A DNA stretch of 64,000 bases. Origin: Pseudoflavonifractor intestinihominis. GTDB taxonomy: Bacteria > Bacillota > Clostridia > Oscillospirales > Oscillospiraceae. Position numbers and translations under genes: made by a program. Below are positions 33,323-41,737 of the stretch, one piece after another; position 1 is the first letter of the stretch; the number at the start of each line of letters is the position of its first letter. The notes under the pieces were generated by a model. It made no database searches. It was not told the origin of the DNA and worked only from the letters and a program-made list of their open reading frames with translations. Where the stretch lies: positions 1 to 64,000 of the forward strand of contig NZ_JBBMFK010000014.1 of the NCBI RefSeq assembly GCF_040096055.1, written 5' to 3'.

Positions 33323-33781
33323 TCAGGTCTGGCTGTCCTTCCCCTCGCCGGGGATGGTCAGCGCGTTCCCGCCCCGGCTGGCGGACAGAGCCGCCATCAG
33401 GGCCATGAGCTGTTCCCGCTGCTCCGGGGTGAGCACAGCCGTCACTTCCTCGTCCCAGCGGTAGAACAGCTCCCGGCTCTTCCGGGCCGCCTCCTCCCCC
33501 TTGGGGGTGAGCTTCAGCACGTGGGCCCGCCTGTCCTTGGGGTTGGGCTCCTGCACCAGGAAGCCCCCCTCCGCCAACTTGGTGATGGACCGGGCGGTGT
33601 GGCCGTTGTCCATCTTCAGGGCCCGGGCCAGCTCCTTGGGGCTGCACCCCGGGTGCCGGGCCACGTAGGTGACAAAGTAGAGCAGGCCGGGGGTCAGGCC
33701 CATCTCCCCCAGCTTCTCGCCGCAGTAGTTTGAAAAGTCCTTCCGCAGGACGGATACGTGAAATGCCAGCGACTGCATCAT
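33323..33781 (-). CDS. MarR-family transcriptional regulator
   Basis: A 152-residue winged-helix protein (LTPGLLYFVTYVARHPGCSP, NGHTARSITKLAEGGFL, then DRRAHVLKLTPKG). First gene of the operon with the Old Yellow Enzyme. Its promoter carries two TTGAC-type dyads, so autoregulation relieved by a small molecule is likely. Ribosome site AAGGAGG; Met-Met start. Confidence 0.9.
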   Translation of the reverse strand: MMQSLAFHVSVLRKDFSNYCGEKLGEMGLTPGLLYFVTYVARHPGCSPKELARALKMDNGHTARSITKLAEGGFLVQEPNPKDRRAHVLKLTPKGEEAARKSRELFYRWDEEVTAVLTPEQREQLMALMAALSASRGGNALTIPGEGKDSQT

Positions 33782-33798
33782 GTGGTCGTCCTCCTTTG

Positions 33799-33841
33799 CT
33801 TGACTTGGTCAAGTATATTCCGGTTATATGACTTTGTCAAG
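33799..33841 (-). promoter_or_regulatory. MarR promoter overlapped by two palindromic operators
   Basis: TTGACA (33835-33840), 17 bases, TATACT (33812-33817), minus strand. CTTGAC-TTG-GTCAAG (33799-33813) overlaps the -10 end and a related dyad TGAC-TTT-GTCAAG (33829-33841) covers the -35. Binding of a dimeric repressor at either site would block polymerase. Confidence 0.8.
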
Positions 33842-33884
33842 TAATTTTTATCTGGAATTTTACCCCTGGAAAATGGCGTAAAAA

Positions 33885-33916
33885 GGCGCACGGCGGAATT
33901 TTTTCCGCCGTGCGCC
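33885..33916 (-). terminator. Terminator of prmA
   Basis: Perfect 14-bp stem GGCGCACGGCGGAA / TTCCGCCGTGCGCC around TTTT; T-rich after it on the minus strand. Confidence 0.88.
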
Positions 33917-33930
33917 TTGGTATCTGTTTT

Positions 33931-34908
33931 TTACATGGCAGCGGCCAGGGCCACCCAGCCGTTCTTCTCCCATCTGCGGATGATCTTCATGCCCCGGCTC
34001 TGGATGGCGGCCTGGACCTCGTCGGCCCGGGTGTCGATGATGCCCGAGCAGAGGAACACGCCGCCCTCGGCCAGCAGGCCGGGCACCTGGGCGGACAGGG
34101 GGATGATCACGTCGGCCACGATATTGGCCAGCACCAGGTTCCACTTCCGCTCCGCCAGCTCGGCGCACAGGGCCCTGTCGGAGAGCACGTTACCCGCCCG
34201 GACGGTGTAGATGTCCTGTCCGATGCCGTTCATGGCGGCGTTCTCGTAGGCCACGCCCACCGCCTTGGGGTCGATGTCCACGCCGAAGGCGTACTCCGCC
34301 CCCAGGCACAGGGCGGCGATGGACAATATGCCGCTGCCGCAGCCCAGGTCCAGCACCCGGTCCCCCGCCTTCACGAACTCCTCCACGCCCCCCAGGCACA
34401 GCTGGGTGGAGGCGTGGGTGCCGGTGCCGAAGATGAGGCCCGGGTTCAGGTACAGGGCGGTGCGGCCCTCGGGGATGGCCGTCTCCCCCTTCTCCCACTC
34501 GGGGACGATATACAGCCGCTCTCCCACGGTGAGGGGCTTGTAGAACTGCTTCCAGTTGTTGGCCCAGTCCTCCTCCCGCAGTCCGGCGGTGCGCACGGCC
34601 AGCGTGCCCAGCTCCTCGCCGCAGCGCTCCCGCAGGGCGGCCAGGCCCTCGGTGATGCGGGAGAGCTTCTCATGGCCGTGGGAATCGTCGGTGACGTAGA
34701 ACTTCACCCGGGCCACGCCCTTCATCCGCTCCATCAGATCCTCGTCCACATAGTCCCAGTACTGCCTGTTCTGCTCCAGGAAGGCCTGGAACTCGGCCTC
34801 GTCCTCCAGCACCAGGCCGCCCAGATCAAAGGCGGTCAGGTAGGCGGCCAGGTCGTCCATACCAGCGTCGGTGGTGTCGATGGACACCTCCAGCCATCTG
34901 TCATCCAT
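33931..34908 (-). CDS. prmA: Ribosomal protein L11 methyltransferase
   Basis: A 325-residue PrmA. The N-terminal substrate domain is followed by the linker NWKQFYKPL and the SAM site VLDLGCGSGILSIAAL near 185, with LANIVADVI as the catalytic-side motif. Start 34908 (MDDRWLEV) has GGAG eight bases upstream; the longer frame has no ribosome site. Trimethylates L11. Confidence 0.93.
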   Translation of the reverse strand: MDDRWLEVSIDTTDAGMDDLAAYLTAFDLGGLVLEDEAEFQAFLEQNRQYWDYVDEDLMERMKGVARVKFYVTDDSHGHEKLSRITEGLAALRERCGEELGTLAVRTAGLREEDWANNWKQFYKPLTVGERLYIVPEWEKGETAIPEGRTALYLNPGLIFGTGTHASTQLCLGGVEEFVKAGDRVLDLGCGSGILSIAALCLGAEYAFGVDIDPKAVGVAYENAAMNGIGQDIYTVRAGNVLSDRALCAELAERKWNLVLANIVADVIIPLSAQVPGLLAEGGVFLCSGIIDTRADEVQAAIQSRGMKIIRRWEKNGWVALAAAM

Positions 34909-34956
34909 TGTATTCGCTCCTTTTCCCCCGGCGGCCTCCGCCGGGCATAAATCATC

Positions 34957-35019
34957 GCCGGACAAGCCCATTTTCTCAGAAATCCCCCGGGATTGCAAGA
35001 GAAACAGGGCCTGTCCGGC
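34957..35019. repeat. Rod-like 63-base dyad between degV and prmA
   Basis: GCCGGACAAGCCC pairs with GGGCCTGTCCGGC, TTTCTC with GAGAAA, and AATCC with GGATT, giving one long three-segment hairpin. It lies in the prmA leader or degV tail, without a T-tract. Confidence 0.75.
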
Positions 35020-35043
35020 GCATGTGTGTTCTGATTGTGACCG

Positions 35044-35916
35044 TTACCGCTTGGTGCCCAGGAAGAAGAGGGCCAGAGTGCCCGGGCCGGAGTGGGCGCC
35101 GATGACCGGACCCACGTAGTTGATGACGACCTCTTTCACGCCAAAGCGCTTCTTCACGTCGTCGGCCACCTTCTCCGCGTCGGCCAGGCAGTCGCCGTGG
35201 CTGATGAACACCACCTGATCGGCCGGGTCAATGGCGGTCTCCTGCATGTGGTCCACCAGGGCGGTGAGGGAGGCCCCTCTGCCCCTGGCCTTGCCCATGT
35301 TGATGAGGTGGCCCTCGTCGTCCACGTGGAGCACGGGCTTGATCTGGAGCATGGAGCCCAGCACAGCGGTGGCGGCGGAGATGCGGCCGCCCCGCTTGAG
35401 GAAGTGGAGGTCGTCCACGGTGAACCAGTGGCACAGGTTCAGCTTGTTCTCCTCGGTCCAGTCCCGCACCTCCTCAATGGTGGCGCCGGCCTGCTTCTTC
35501 TTGGCGGCCAGATACACCAGCAGGCCCTGGCCCATGGAGGCGCACAGGGTGTCCACGGTGAAGATCTTCCGCTGGGGGAACTGCTCCCGCAGCTCGTTCA
35601 CCGCCGTGACCGAGGAGTGGTAGGTGGCGGACAGGCCGGAGGAGAAGGCCAGCACCAGCACGTCCTTCCCGCTGACCAGAATGGGCTCCAGGGCGGAGGT
35701 ATAGTCGGCCATGTTCACCGCGGCGGTGGTGGCCATCTCTCCCCCCCGCAGCATGCGGTAGAACTCTTTGGGGTCCATGTCCCGGTTGTCGGGGTAGTTG
35801 TGGTAGGTCCGTCCCTTTACGGTGAAGGACAGGGGCAGCACCTCCACCCCCAGCTCCCGCACCAGGTCGGCGCTCAGGTCTGCGGAGGAGTCGGTGACGA
35901 TCACATATTCGCTCAT
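35044..35916 (-). CDS. DegV family fatty-acid-binding protein
   Basis: A 290-residue DegV/FakB-type protein. Signature pieces: VTDSSADLSADL at the N-terminus, LAFSSGLSATYHSS near 95 and KRGGRIS near 170. FakB proteins present fatty acids to the kinase FakA for incorporation into phospholipids; no kinase gene is nearby. Follows the DUF1836 gene by 48 bases. Confidence 0.9.
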   Translation of the reverse strand: MSEYVIVTDSSADLSADLVRELGVEVLPLSFTVKGRTYHNYPDNRDMDPKEFYRMLRGGEMATTAAVNMADYTSALEPILVSGKDVLVLAFSSGLSATYHSSVTAVNELREQFPQRKIFTVDTLCASMGQGLLVYLAAKKKQAGATIEEVRDWTEENKLNLCHWFTVDDLHFLKRGGRISAATAVLGSMLQIKPVLHVDDEGHLINMGKARGRGASLTALVDHMQETAIDPADQVVFISHGDCLADAEKVADDVKKRFGVKEVVINYVGPVIGAHSGPGTLALFFLGTKR

Positions 35917-35964
35917 AGGTTGATACCTCCTGTAATAACACAGGGCAGATATTTCTCCCTGTAT

Positions 35965-36513
35965 TTACTTTTTGCTCTTTTCCTTGCCCTTGGCCTCCTC
36001 CTGGGGGTGCTTGGACTGGATGATGTCCAGCACCCGCTGGCAGGCCAGCTTGTCGGCGTAGCTTCGCAGGGCCAGGCCCAGGGCAAGGGCGGGCAGCCGG
36101 TCCTCGGTCAGGTTCTCGTCCAGGCTCTCCGCCGTCTCGGTGAGGGCCCGGTCCAGCTCCCGGCGGAAATACTCGTACAGGTCTCTGGTGTCCTTCTCGG
36201 GGAACTCCACCCCAGAGCCGATGAGGCGGCTGGCGTCCCGCACCGAGAGCACCTGCTTGAGGGCGCAGATGGCGGTCAGGTAGGCCAAGTGGGTCCGGTT
36301 GTACCGCTTGCCCTCCGCCCGGGGCAGCATGCCGTCCTTGATATAGTTGTTCACCATGGCGGAGGTCAGGCTGTCCTCGTCGCCGAAGTGGATGAGCTGA
36401 CGGGGCATATAGGAGATGATCTGGTCCATGTACAGACCGATATCCGGGAAGGCGTCCCACTCCTGGGGCCGTTCCTCGGCCAGGCGCCGCTTCAGTTCTG
36501 CTATCTCTTCCAT
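35965..36513 (-). CDS. DUF1836 protein (putative regulator)
   Basis: A 182-residue protein of the DUF1836 family, which carries a MerR-like helix-turn-helix (SAMVNNYIKDGMLPRAEGKRYNR) and is often near degV. Start 36513 follows GGGAGG. A 17-base palindrome upstream may be its operator. Highly charged Lys/Glu C-terminus. Confidence 0.8.
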   Translation of the reverse strand: MEEIAELKRRLAEERPQEWDAFPDIGLYMDQIISYMPRQLIHFGDEDSLTSAMVNNYIKDGMLPRAEGKRYNRTHLAYLTAICALKQVLSVRDASRLIGSGVEFPEKDTRDLYEYFRRELDRALTETAESLDENLTEDRLPALALGLALRSYADKLACQRVLDIIQSKHPQEEAKGKEKSKK

Positions 36514-36535
36514 GTGCGGTCCTCCCTGTAAACTG

Positions 36536-36552
36536 GTCGTTTTAAAAACGAC
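36536..36552. promoter_or_regulatory. Palindromic putative operator of the DUF1836 gene
   Basis: GTCGTTTT-A-AAAACGAC, exact dyad 23 bases before the DUF1836 start. The adjacent AT-rich stretch (36553-36600) should hold the promoter, though no clear box pair was found. Confidence 0.55.
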
Positions 36553-36721
36553 ATGACAGCATATTAAAACCAAGGTTATGTGGATTCTTCGCCATTGTAT
36601 CACATACCTTCTGTCAAAGTAAAGGGCAACAGGGCCTGAAAATCCCGCTTTTGTGTCGCATAACACAATTATGTCTGTTTTGCTGCGCCTCCATTTTTTG
36701 TCTCGCGGCCCTTCCGGGATA

Positions 36722-36750
36722 TTGACAAATCAATCACAATCTGCTATATT
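36722..36750 (+). promoter_or_regulatory. Promoter of the TetR-linked reductase
   Basis: Perfect TTGACA (36722-36727), 17 bases, TATATT (36745-36750), plus strand, about 60 bases before the start. Confidence 0.82.
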
Positions 36751-36810
36751 ACTAGTTGACCGTTCGTCTATATAACTTATGGCCACAAAACATAGAGGAG
36801 GATACATGAA

Positions 36811-38682
36811 ATGAAGCACATTCGCACCTTATTGGCGGGCGCGCTGACTGCCGCCCTGCTGCTGAGCGGCTGCACCGCCCAGCCGGAGGCCTCTGGCCAG
36901 CCCAGCGGCAGCGCCTCCCCCGAGCCCAGCGAGACCGGCTCCGTCACCGCTGTGTTTACCCCCGGCACCTACGAGGGCACCGGCAAGGGCTACGGCGGCG
37001 ACATCAAGGTCTCCGTCACCGTGGACGAGACCGCCATCACCGACATTGAGGTGGTGGAGCAGTCCGAGACCGAGAGCGTGGGCGGCGCGGCCCTGCCCAC
37101 CCTGGTGGACAAGGTGCTCAGCGCCCAGAGCGTGAACATCGACGGCGTCAGCGGCGCCACCTACACCAGCGACGGCTTCCTCACTGCCGTGCGGGAGGCC
37201 ATCACCGCCTCCGGCGCCGACCCCGATTCCCTGGGCCAGGGCCAGACCGGTGAGAGCGAGACCAAGGACACCGTGACCATGAGCACCGACGTGGTGGTGG
37301 TGGGCGCCGGCGGCGCCGGCCTGACCGCCGCCCTCACCGCCGTCCAGAACGGCGCCGACGTGGTGGTGCTGGAGAAGATGGCCATGGTGGGCGGCGCGTC
37401 CGCCATGGCCGGCGGCGGCACCAACGCCACCGGCAGCCAGTGGCAGCAGTCCTACGGCATTGAGGACAGCCCCGAGGCCTACTTCATGGACATCATGAAG
37501 AACGGCCACTTCTTCAGCGACGCCCGCACCCTCTGGCTGTACGCCAACACCCAGGGCGCGGCCTTTGACTGGCTGGTGGCCGAGGACGGCGCGGCCCTGC
37601 CCTACAAGAACACCGAGCCCTCCCCCTCCGCCGAGCACTCCTACGGCCGCACCTTCTCCCCCGACGGCGGCGGCGCCGGCGTGATCAGCGCCCTCCAGGA
37701 GAAGCTGGCCGGCCTGGGCGTGGAGATCATGACGGAGACCCCCGCCCAGGAGCTGATGGTCACCGACGGCACTGTCACCGGCGTGAAGGCCCTGGCGGCC
37801 GACGGCACCCCCTATGAGATCACCGCCAACAGCGTCATCCTGGCCACCGGCGGCTACGGCGCCAACACTGACATGCTGCCCGAGTCGGTCACCAGCCTGC
37901 CCTACGCCGGCGCTGTATCCGCCACCGGCGACGGCCTGAACATGGCCACCGCCATCGGCGCCGACTCCTTCAACCTGGACAAGGTGAACATCCAGCCCCA
38001 CAGCATCGTCCTGCCCGACGGCCGCGGCCAGCACACCTTCCAGGGCTGCCTGGCCATGTACAACAAGACCGGCTCCATCCTGGTGTCCGACCAGGGCGTC
38101 CGCTTTGTCAACGAGCAGGGCAGCGCCAACGACATCAAGGCCGGCATGGAGCAGAACCAGCACTCCTACCTGATCATGGACGCGGCCTCCTTTGAGACCT
38201 ACGCCCAGACCTGCATCGCCTCCCACAACTTCACCCAGGAGCAGCTGGATGAGTGGCTGGAGGCCAACGGCACCTCCACCCCCGTGTTCGCCCACGCCGA
38301 CACCCTGGAGGACCTGGCCGCCATCGTAAACATCCCCGCCGGCGCCCTGACCGACACGGTGGAGCGGTACAACGGCTTTGTGGCCGCCGGTGAGGACGCC
38401 GACTTCGGCCGCAAGGTCACCACCGCCATGGGCGACGGCCCCTACTACGCCGTGGAGATGAACCTGCGCTACTACGCCACCCTGGGCGGCCTGCGCATCA
38501 ACAACAGCATGCAGGTGCTGGACACCGACGGGCAGCCCATCCAGGGCCTGTACGCCGCCGGTGAGGTGGTCGGCGGCGTGGTGGGCGACATCTACGCCAC
38601 CGGCTCCCTCTTCGGCTGGGCCATGACCAGCGGCCACAACGCCGGTCTGGCCGTCACCGGCAACACCGTGTTCGAGGGCTGA
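36811..38682 (+). CDS. Extracellular flavoprotein reductase with one FMN-binding domain
   Basis: A 623-residue lipoprotein (lipobox LLLSGC, Cys21). A Ser/Pro-rich linker leads to one FMN-binding domain with motif DGVSGATYTS (111-120), then a fumarate-reductase-type FAD domain from about 160 (VVVVGAGGAGLTAAL) to the end (GLYAAGEVVGG). Length and layout match secreted flavinylated reductases of gut Firmicutes that use small organic acids as electron acceptors; substrate unassigned. It resembles the reductase at 24431-26803 in its first 120 residues but lacks the second FMN domain. A TetR gene follows. Confidence 0.9.
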   Translation: MKHIRTLLAGALTAALLLSGCTAQPEASGQPSGSASPEPSETGSVTAVFTPGTYEGTGKGYGGDIKVSVTVDETAITDIEVVEQSETESVGGAALPTLVDKVLSAQSVNIDGVSGATYTSDGFLTAVREAITASGADPDSLGQGQTGESETKDTVTMSTDVVVVGAGGAGLTAALTAVQNGADVVVLEKMAMVGGASAMAGGGTNATGSQWQQSYGIEDSPEAYFMDIMKNGHFFSDARTLWLYANTQGAAFDWLVAEDGAALPYKNTEPSPSAEHSYGRTFSPDGGGAGVISALQEKLAGLGVEIMTETPAQELMVTDGTVTGVKALAADGTPYEITANSVILATGGYGANTDMLPESVTSLPYAGAVSATGDGLNMATAIGADSFNLDKVNIQPHSIVLPDGRGQHTFQGCLAMYNKTGSILVSDQGVRFVNEQGSANDIKAGMEQNQHSYLIMDAASFETYAQTCIASHNFTQEQLDEWLEANGTSTPVFAHADTLEDLAAIVNIPAGALTDTVERYNGFVAAGEDADFGRKVTTAMGDGPYYAVEMNLRYYATLGGLRINNSMQVLDTDGQPIQGLYAAGEVVGGVVGDIYATGSLFGWAMTSGHNAGLAVTGNTVFEG

Positions 38683-38712
38683 GCCCCTTCCCCCGCATCA
38701 TCCGCAGTCCCA

Positions 38713-38743
38713 GGCGCCCCGGAGCCATCCGCTCCGGGGCGCC
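38713..38743 (+). terminator. Terminator of the reductase gene
   Basis: Perfect 13-bp stem GGCGCCCCGGAGC / GCTCCGGGGCGCC around CATCC, then TTTTCTCTTTT. Confidence 0.9.
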
Positions 38744-38763
38744 TTTTCTCTTTTCCTCTGTCA

Positions 38764-38792
38764 TTGACACCCGACCCCCGCCGTGTTAACCT
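38764..38792 (+). promoter_or_regulatory. Probable promoter of the TetR gene
   Basis: TTGACA (38764-38769) with a weak TAACCT (38787-38792) 17 bases on. Confidence 0.5.
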
Positions 38793-38825
38793 AATGTGAA
38801 TCCACACACAGAGGAGGTCTGCCCC

Positions 38826-39422
38826 TTGGACCGCAGTACAGATAAGAAGACGCGCATTCTCCGGGCCGCCGCCGAGCTCTTCTCCCACAACGGCTACTCG
38901 GGCACCGGTATCGCCGAGATCGTGGCCGCCTGCAACATCCCAAAGGGCTCCTTCTACTACTATTTCCCCGGCGGCAAGGAACAGCTGGCCGCCCAGGTCA
39001 TCCGCTTCGCCTACGACCAGATGGCCGCCGGTATCCAGACCCACATCTTTTCGGTCTCCGACGACGCGCTCACCGTCTTCCGCGCCATGCTGGAGCGGCT
39101 GGCCTCCCTGTTCAGCAGGGAGCACCGCTTCGAGTCCCTGGTCATCACCTTCATGGGGCTGGAGTCGGTGTACATCAGCGAGGAGGTGGCCCGGCAGGCC
39201 AGGCAGGTGTATGAGGAGTGGCAGCAGCTCTACCGGGACAAGCTGATGGCCTGCGGGTACTCCCCCGCTCTGGCCGAGCGGTGCAGCCTGGTGCTCTTCA
39301 CCCTGGTCCACGGCGCGCTGATCTCCTGCTGGATCAAGCAGGACTCCGGCGACCTGCTGCGCATGCGGGATGAGCTGCCCGGCCTGCTGCCCCCGCCTGA
39401 CTGCCCCCACGGGGCGCAATGA
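38826..39422 (+). CDS. TetR-family transcriptional regulator
   Basis: A TetR/AcrR protein of about 198 residues. HTH: LRAAAELFSHNGYSGTGIAE and IPKGSFYYYFPGGKEQL. A TTG start at 38826 after AGAGGAGG is preferred; an ATG at 38796 lies upstream of that ribosome site. It follows the extracellular reductase gene but has its own promoter, so it may control that gene or a distant one. Confidence 0.87.
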   Translation: MDRSTDKKTRILRAAAELFSHNGYSGTGIAEIVAACNIPKGSFYYYFPGGKEQLAAQVIRFAYDQMAAGIQTHIFSVSDDALTVFRAMLERLASLFSREHRFESLVITFMGLESVYISEEVARQARQVYEEWQQLYRDKLMACGYSPALAERCSLVLFTLVHGALISCWIKQDSGDLLRMRDELPGLLPPPDCPHGAQ

Positions 39423-39439
39423 TCTCTCCCCGTCTCTGA

Positions 39440-39472
39440 GGCGCACACACCGTGTATGGCGGTGTATGCGCC
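39440..39472 (+). terminator. Terminator of the TetR gene
   Basis: GGCGCACACACCG / CGGTGTATGCGCC stem with one mismatch, followed by a long T-rich run. Confidence 0.75.
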
Positions 39473-39610
39473 TTTCTTTTTCTTTTTTCTCCTTTTTATG
39501 GTATTTCCCCGGCTTATTTCCCACTTTTTTTATAGCTTATTATATATATTGCTTTTTTCCGCTTTTCCTGTTTTGTATGTCTTGACGCCATGGCAGGACA
39601 AGCCATTGTG

Positions 39611-39619
39611 TGGTATACT
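39611..39619 (+). promoter_or_regulatory. Extended -10 promoter of pepF
   Basis: TGGTATACT (TG-N-TATACT) about 70 bases before pepF; the -35 is poor (TGGCAG). The upstream 130 bases are very T/A-rich. Confidence 0.5.
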
Positions 39620-39687
39620 ATTCCATGCTGCGCCCGTAAGACAGGCGCGCATCCCCTTATATTTTAATAGCAAAGGAGTCATCAGCT

Positions 39688-41490
39688 ATGGCACATACCC
39701 TTCCCACCCGCAGTCAGGTGGACCCTGCCAACACCTGGGCCATCACCGACCTGTACCCCAGCGACCAGGCCTGGCGGGAGGCCTACGACAGCCTCCGCGG
39801 CCTGGTGAGCGGCCTGTCCGGATATCAGGGCCGTCTGGCGGAGAGCGCCGCCACCCTTCTGGCCTTCCTCAAGCTCCAGGACGAGATCGATCTCCAGGGC
39901 GACCGGGTCATCTCCTACGCCTTCCGCAAGAGCGACGAGGACACCCGCAACGCCGTCTACCAGGAGATGAGCGCCCAGTGCCAGAACCTTCTGGTGGAGC
40001 TGAGCCAGGCCCTCTCCTTCCAGACCCCCGAGCTGCTGGCCATTGACGACGCCACCCTGGAGTCCTTCTACGCCCAGGAGCCCGCCCTGGCCCACTACCG
40101 GCTCATGCTCAAGCGCATCCGCAGCAAGAAGGACCACACCCTCTCCCCCGAGTGCGAGGCCCTGCTGGCCTCCGCCGAGCGGATGGGCCAGGCCCCCGAC
40201 GACATCTTCTCCCTGCTCAACGACGCCGACATGACCTACCCCGACGCGGTGGACAGCAAGGGCGAGACCCACCCGGTCACCCACGGCAACTATGTCTCCC
40301 TGCTCCAGTCCGCCGACCGGACCCTGCGCAAGTCCGCCTTCCAGTCCCTCTACGGGGTGTACGGCCAGTTCCGCAACACCTGCGCCGCCATCCTAAGCGC
40401 CCAGATGAAGCAGCTGCAGTTCTTTGCCGACGCCCGCCGCTACCCCTCCGCTCTCCACGCCGCCCTGGCCGAGACTGAGGTGGACCCCCAGATCTACCAC
40501 AACCTGATCCAGACCGTCCACGACAACCTGGGGGCCATGCACCGCTACGTGCGCCTGCGCAAGAAGCTGCTGGGCGTGGACAGGCTTCACTACTACGACC
40601 TCTACACCCCCATCGTGGCCGACGAGGACGCCAGCATCCCCTTCGAGCAGGGCAAGGACATGGCCCGCGAGGCCCTGGCCCCCCTGGGCGAGGACTACCT
40701 GAAGGTCATCAACGAGGGCTTTGACAACCGCTGGATCGACGTGTACGAGAACCAGGGCAAGCGCTCCGGCGCCTACTCCGCGGGCGTGTACGGCGTGCAC
40801 CCCTACGTGCTGCTCAACTACACCGACACCCTGGACGACGTGTTCACCCTGGTCCACGAGATGGGCCACGCCCTCCACTCCTATCTGTCCAACCACACCC
40901 AGAGCGTCACCTACGCCGGGTACAAGATCTTTGTGGCCGAGGTGGCCTCCACCTGCAACGAGGCCCTGCTGATGCAGCACCTGCTGAGCAAGACCACCGA
41001 GCCCAAGCGCCGGGCCTACCTGCTCAACCACTTCCTGGAGCAGTTCCGCGGCACCCTCTACCGCCAGACCATGTTCGCCGAGTTCGAGCTGTGGTGCAGC
41101 GAGCAGACCGGCAAGGGCCAGCCCCTCACCGCCGAGGCCCTCAACGAGAAGTACGCCCAGCTCAACCGCCTCTACTACGGCGAGGACATCGAGGCCGACC
41201 CCGAGATCGCCCTGGAGTGGGCCCGCATCCCCCACTTCTACTACAACTTCTACGTCTATCAGTACGCCACCGGCTTCGCCTCCGCCATCGCCCTGTCCCA
41301 GCGCATCCTCAGGGAGGGCCGCCCGGCGGTGGAGGACTACCTCCACTTCCTCAGCGGCGGCTGTTCCACCGACCCCGTGTCCCTGCTCAAGGGCGCCGGC
41401 GTGGACATCTCCTCCCCCGCTCCCATCGCCGACGCTTTGAAACTTTTTGACACCCTTATCGGGGAGATGGAGCAGCTTATGCAGCTGTAA
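39688..41490 (+). CDS. pepF: Oligoendopeptidase F (M3B)
   Basis: A 600-residue cytoplasmic zinc metallopeptidase. The zinc site is HEMGH at 390-394, with the third ligand Glu in EVASTCNE about 25 residues later. It cuts peptides of about 7-17 residues. It lies just before an oligopeptide transporter operon, with its own promoter, which fits use of imported peptides. Ribosome site AAGGAG. Confidence 0.95.
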   Translation: MAHTLPTRSQVDPANTWAITDLYPSDQAWREAYDSLRGLVSGLSGYQGRLAESAATLLAFLKLQDEIDLQGDRVISYAFRKSDEDTRNAVYQEMSAQCQNLLVELSQALSFQTPELLAIDDATLESFYAQEPALAHYRLMLKRIRSKKDHTLSPECEALLASAERMGQAPDDIFSLLNDADMTYPDAVDSKGETHPVTHGNYVSLLQSADRTLRKSAFQSLYGVYGQFRNTCAAILSAQMKQLQFFADARRYPSALHAALAETEVDPQIYHNLIQTVHDNLGAMHRYVRLRKKLLGVDRLHYYDLYTPIVADEDASIPFEQGKDMAREALAPLGEDYLKVINEGFDNRWIDVYENQGKRSGAYSAGVYGVHPYVLLNYTDTLDDVFTLVHEMGHALHSYLSNHTQSVTYAGYKIFVAEVASTCNEALLMQHLLSKTTEPKRRAYLLNHFLEQFRGTLYRQTMFAEFELWCSEQTGKGQPLTAEALNEKYAQLNRLYYGEDIEADPEIALEWARIPHFYYNFYVYQYATGFASAIALSQRILREGRPAVEDYLHFLSGGCSTDPVSLLKGAGVDISSPAPIADALKLFDTLIGEMEQLMQL

Positions 41491-41600
41491 TGCGGACATT
41501 ATTCCACCATACAGAGATATTTCTTCTAAGTTCGAGATATCAAAATCTTGCTGCTTTTTAACCCCGCTTGATACTTTTTTCGCAAATATTTCAGTTCCTC

Positions 41601-41629
41601 TTGATTATCCGGTGGTTTTTTGATAAAAT
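41601..41629 (+). promoter_or_regulatory. Promoter of the opp operon
   Basis: TTGATT (41601-41606), 17 bases, TAAAAT (41624-41629), giving a leader of about 100 bases. Confidence 0.65.
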
Positions 41630-41652
41630 AGACAAGCTTTTATTGGAGCATC

Positions 41653-41685
41653 CCGCGGCCCGGCGGAGCCTTCCGCCGGCCGCGG
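41653..41685 (+). promoter_or_regulatory. GC-rich hairpin in the opp leader
   Basis: CCGCGGCCCGGCGGA pairs with TCCGCCGGCCGCGG (one bulge) around GCCT. No T-tract follows; it may stabilise the mRNA or control translation of oppA. Confidence 0.6.
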
Positions 41686-41737
41686 ACCTCCGTAACAAGC
41701 GCTAGCTCCTAATCAGACAGGAAAGGAAGACGGAAAA

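Noticed and set aside
36829..38637. 602-residue minus-strand open frame
   Set aside because: Antisense to the second reductase; Gly/Val/His/Ala-rich low-complexity product.
39456..40046. 196-residue plus-strand frame
   Set aside because: Begins in a T-rich non-coding stretch and then runs out of frame over pepF.
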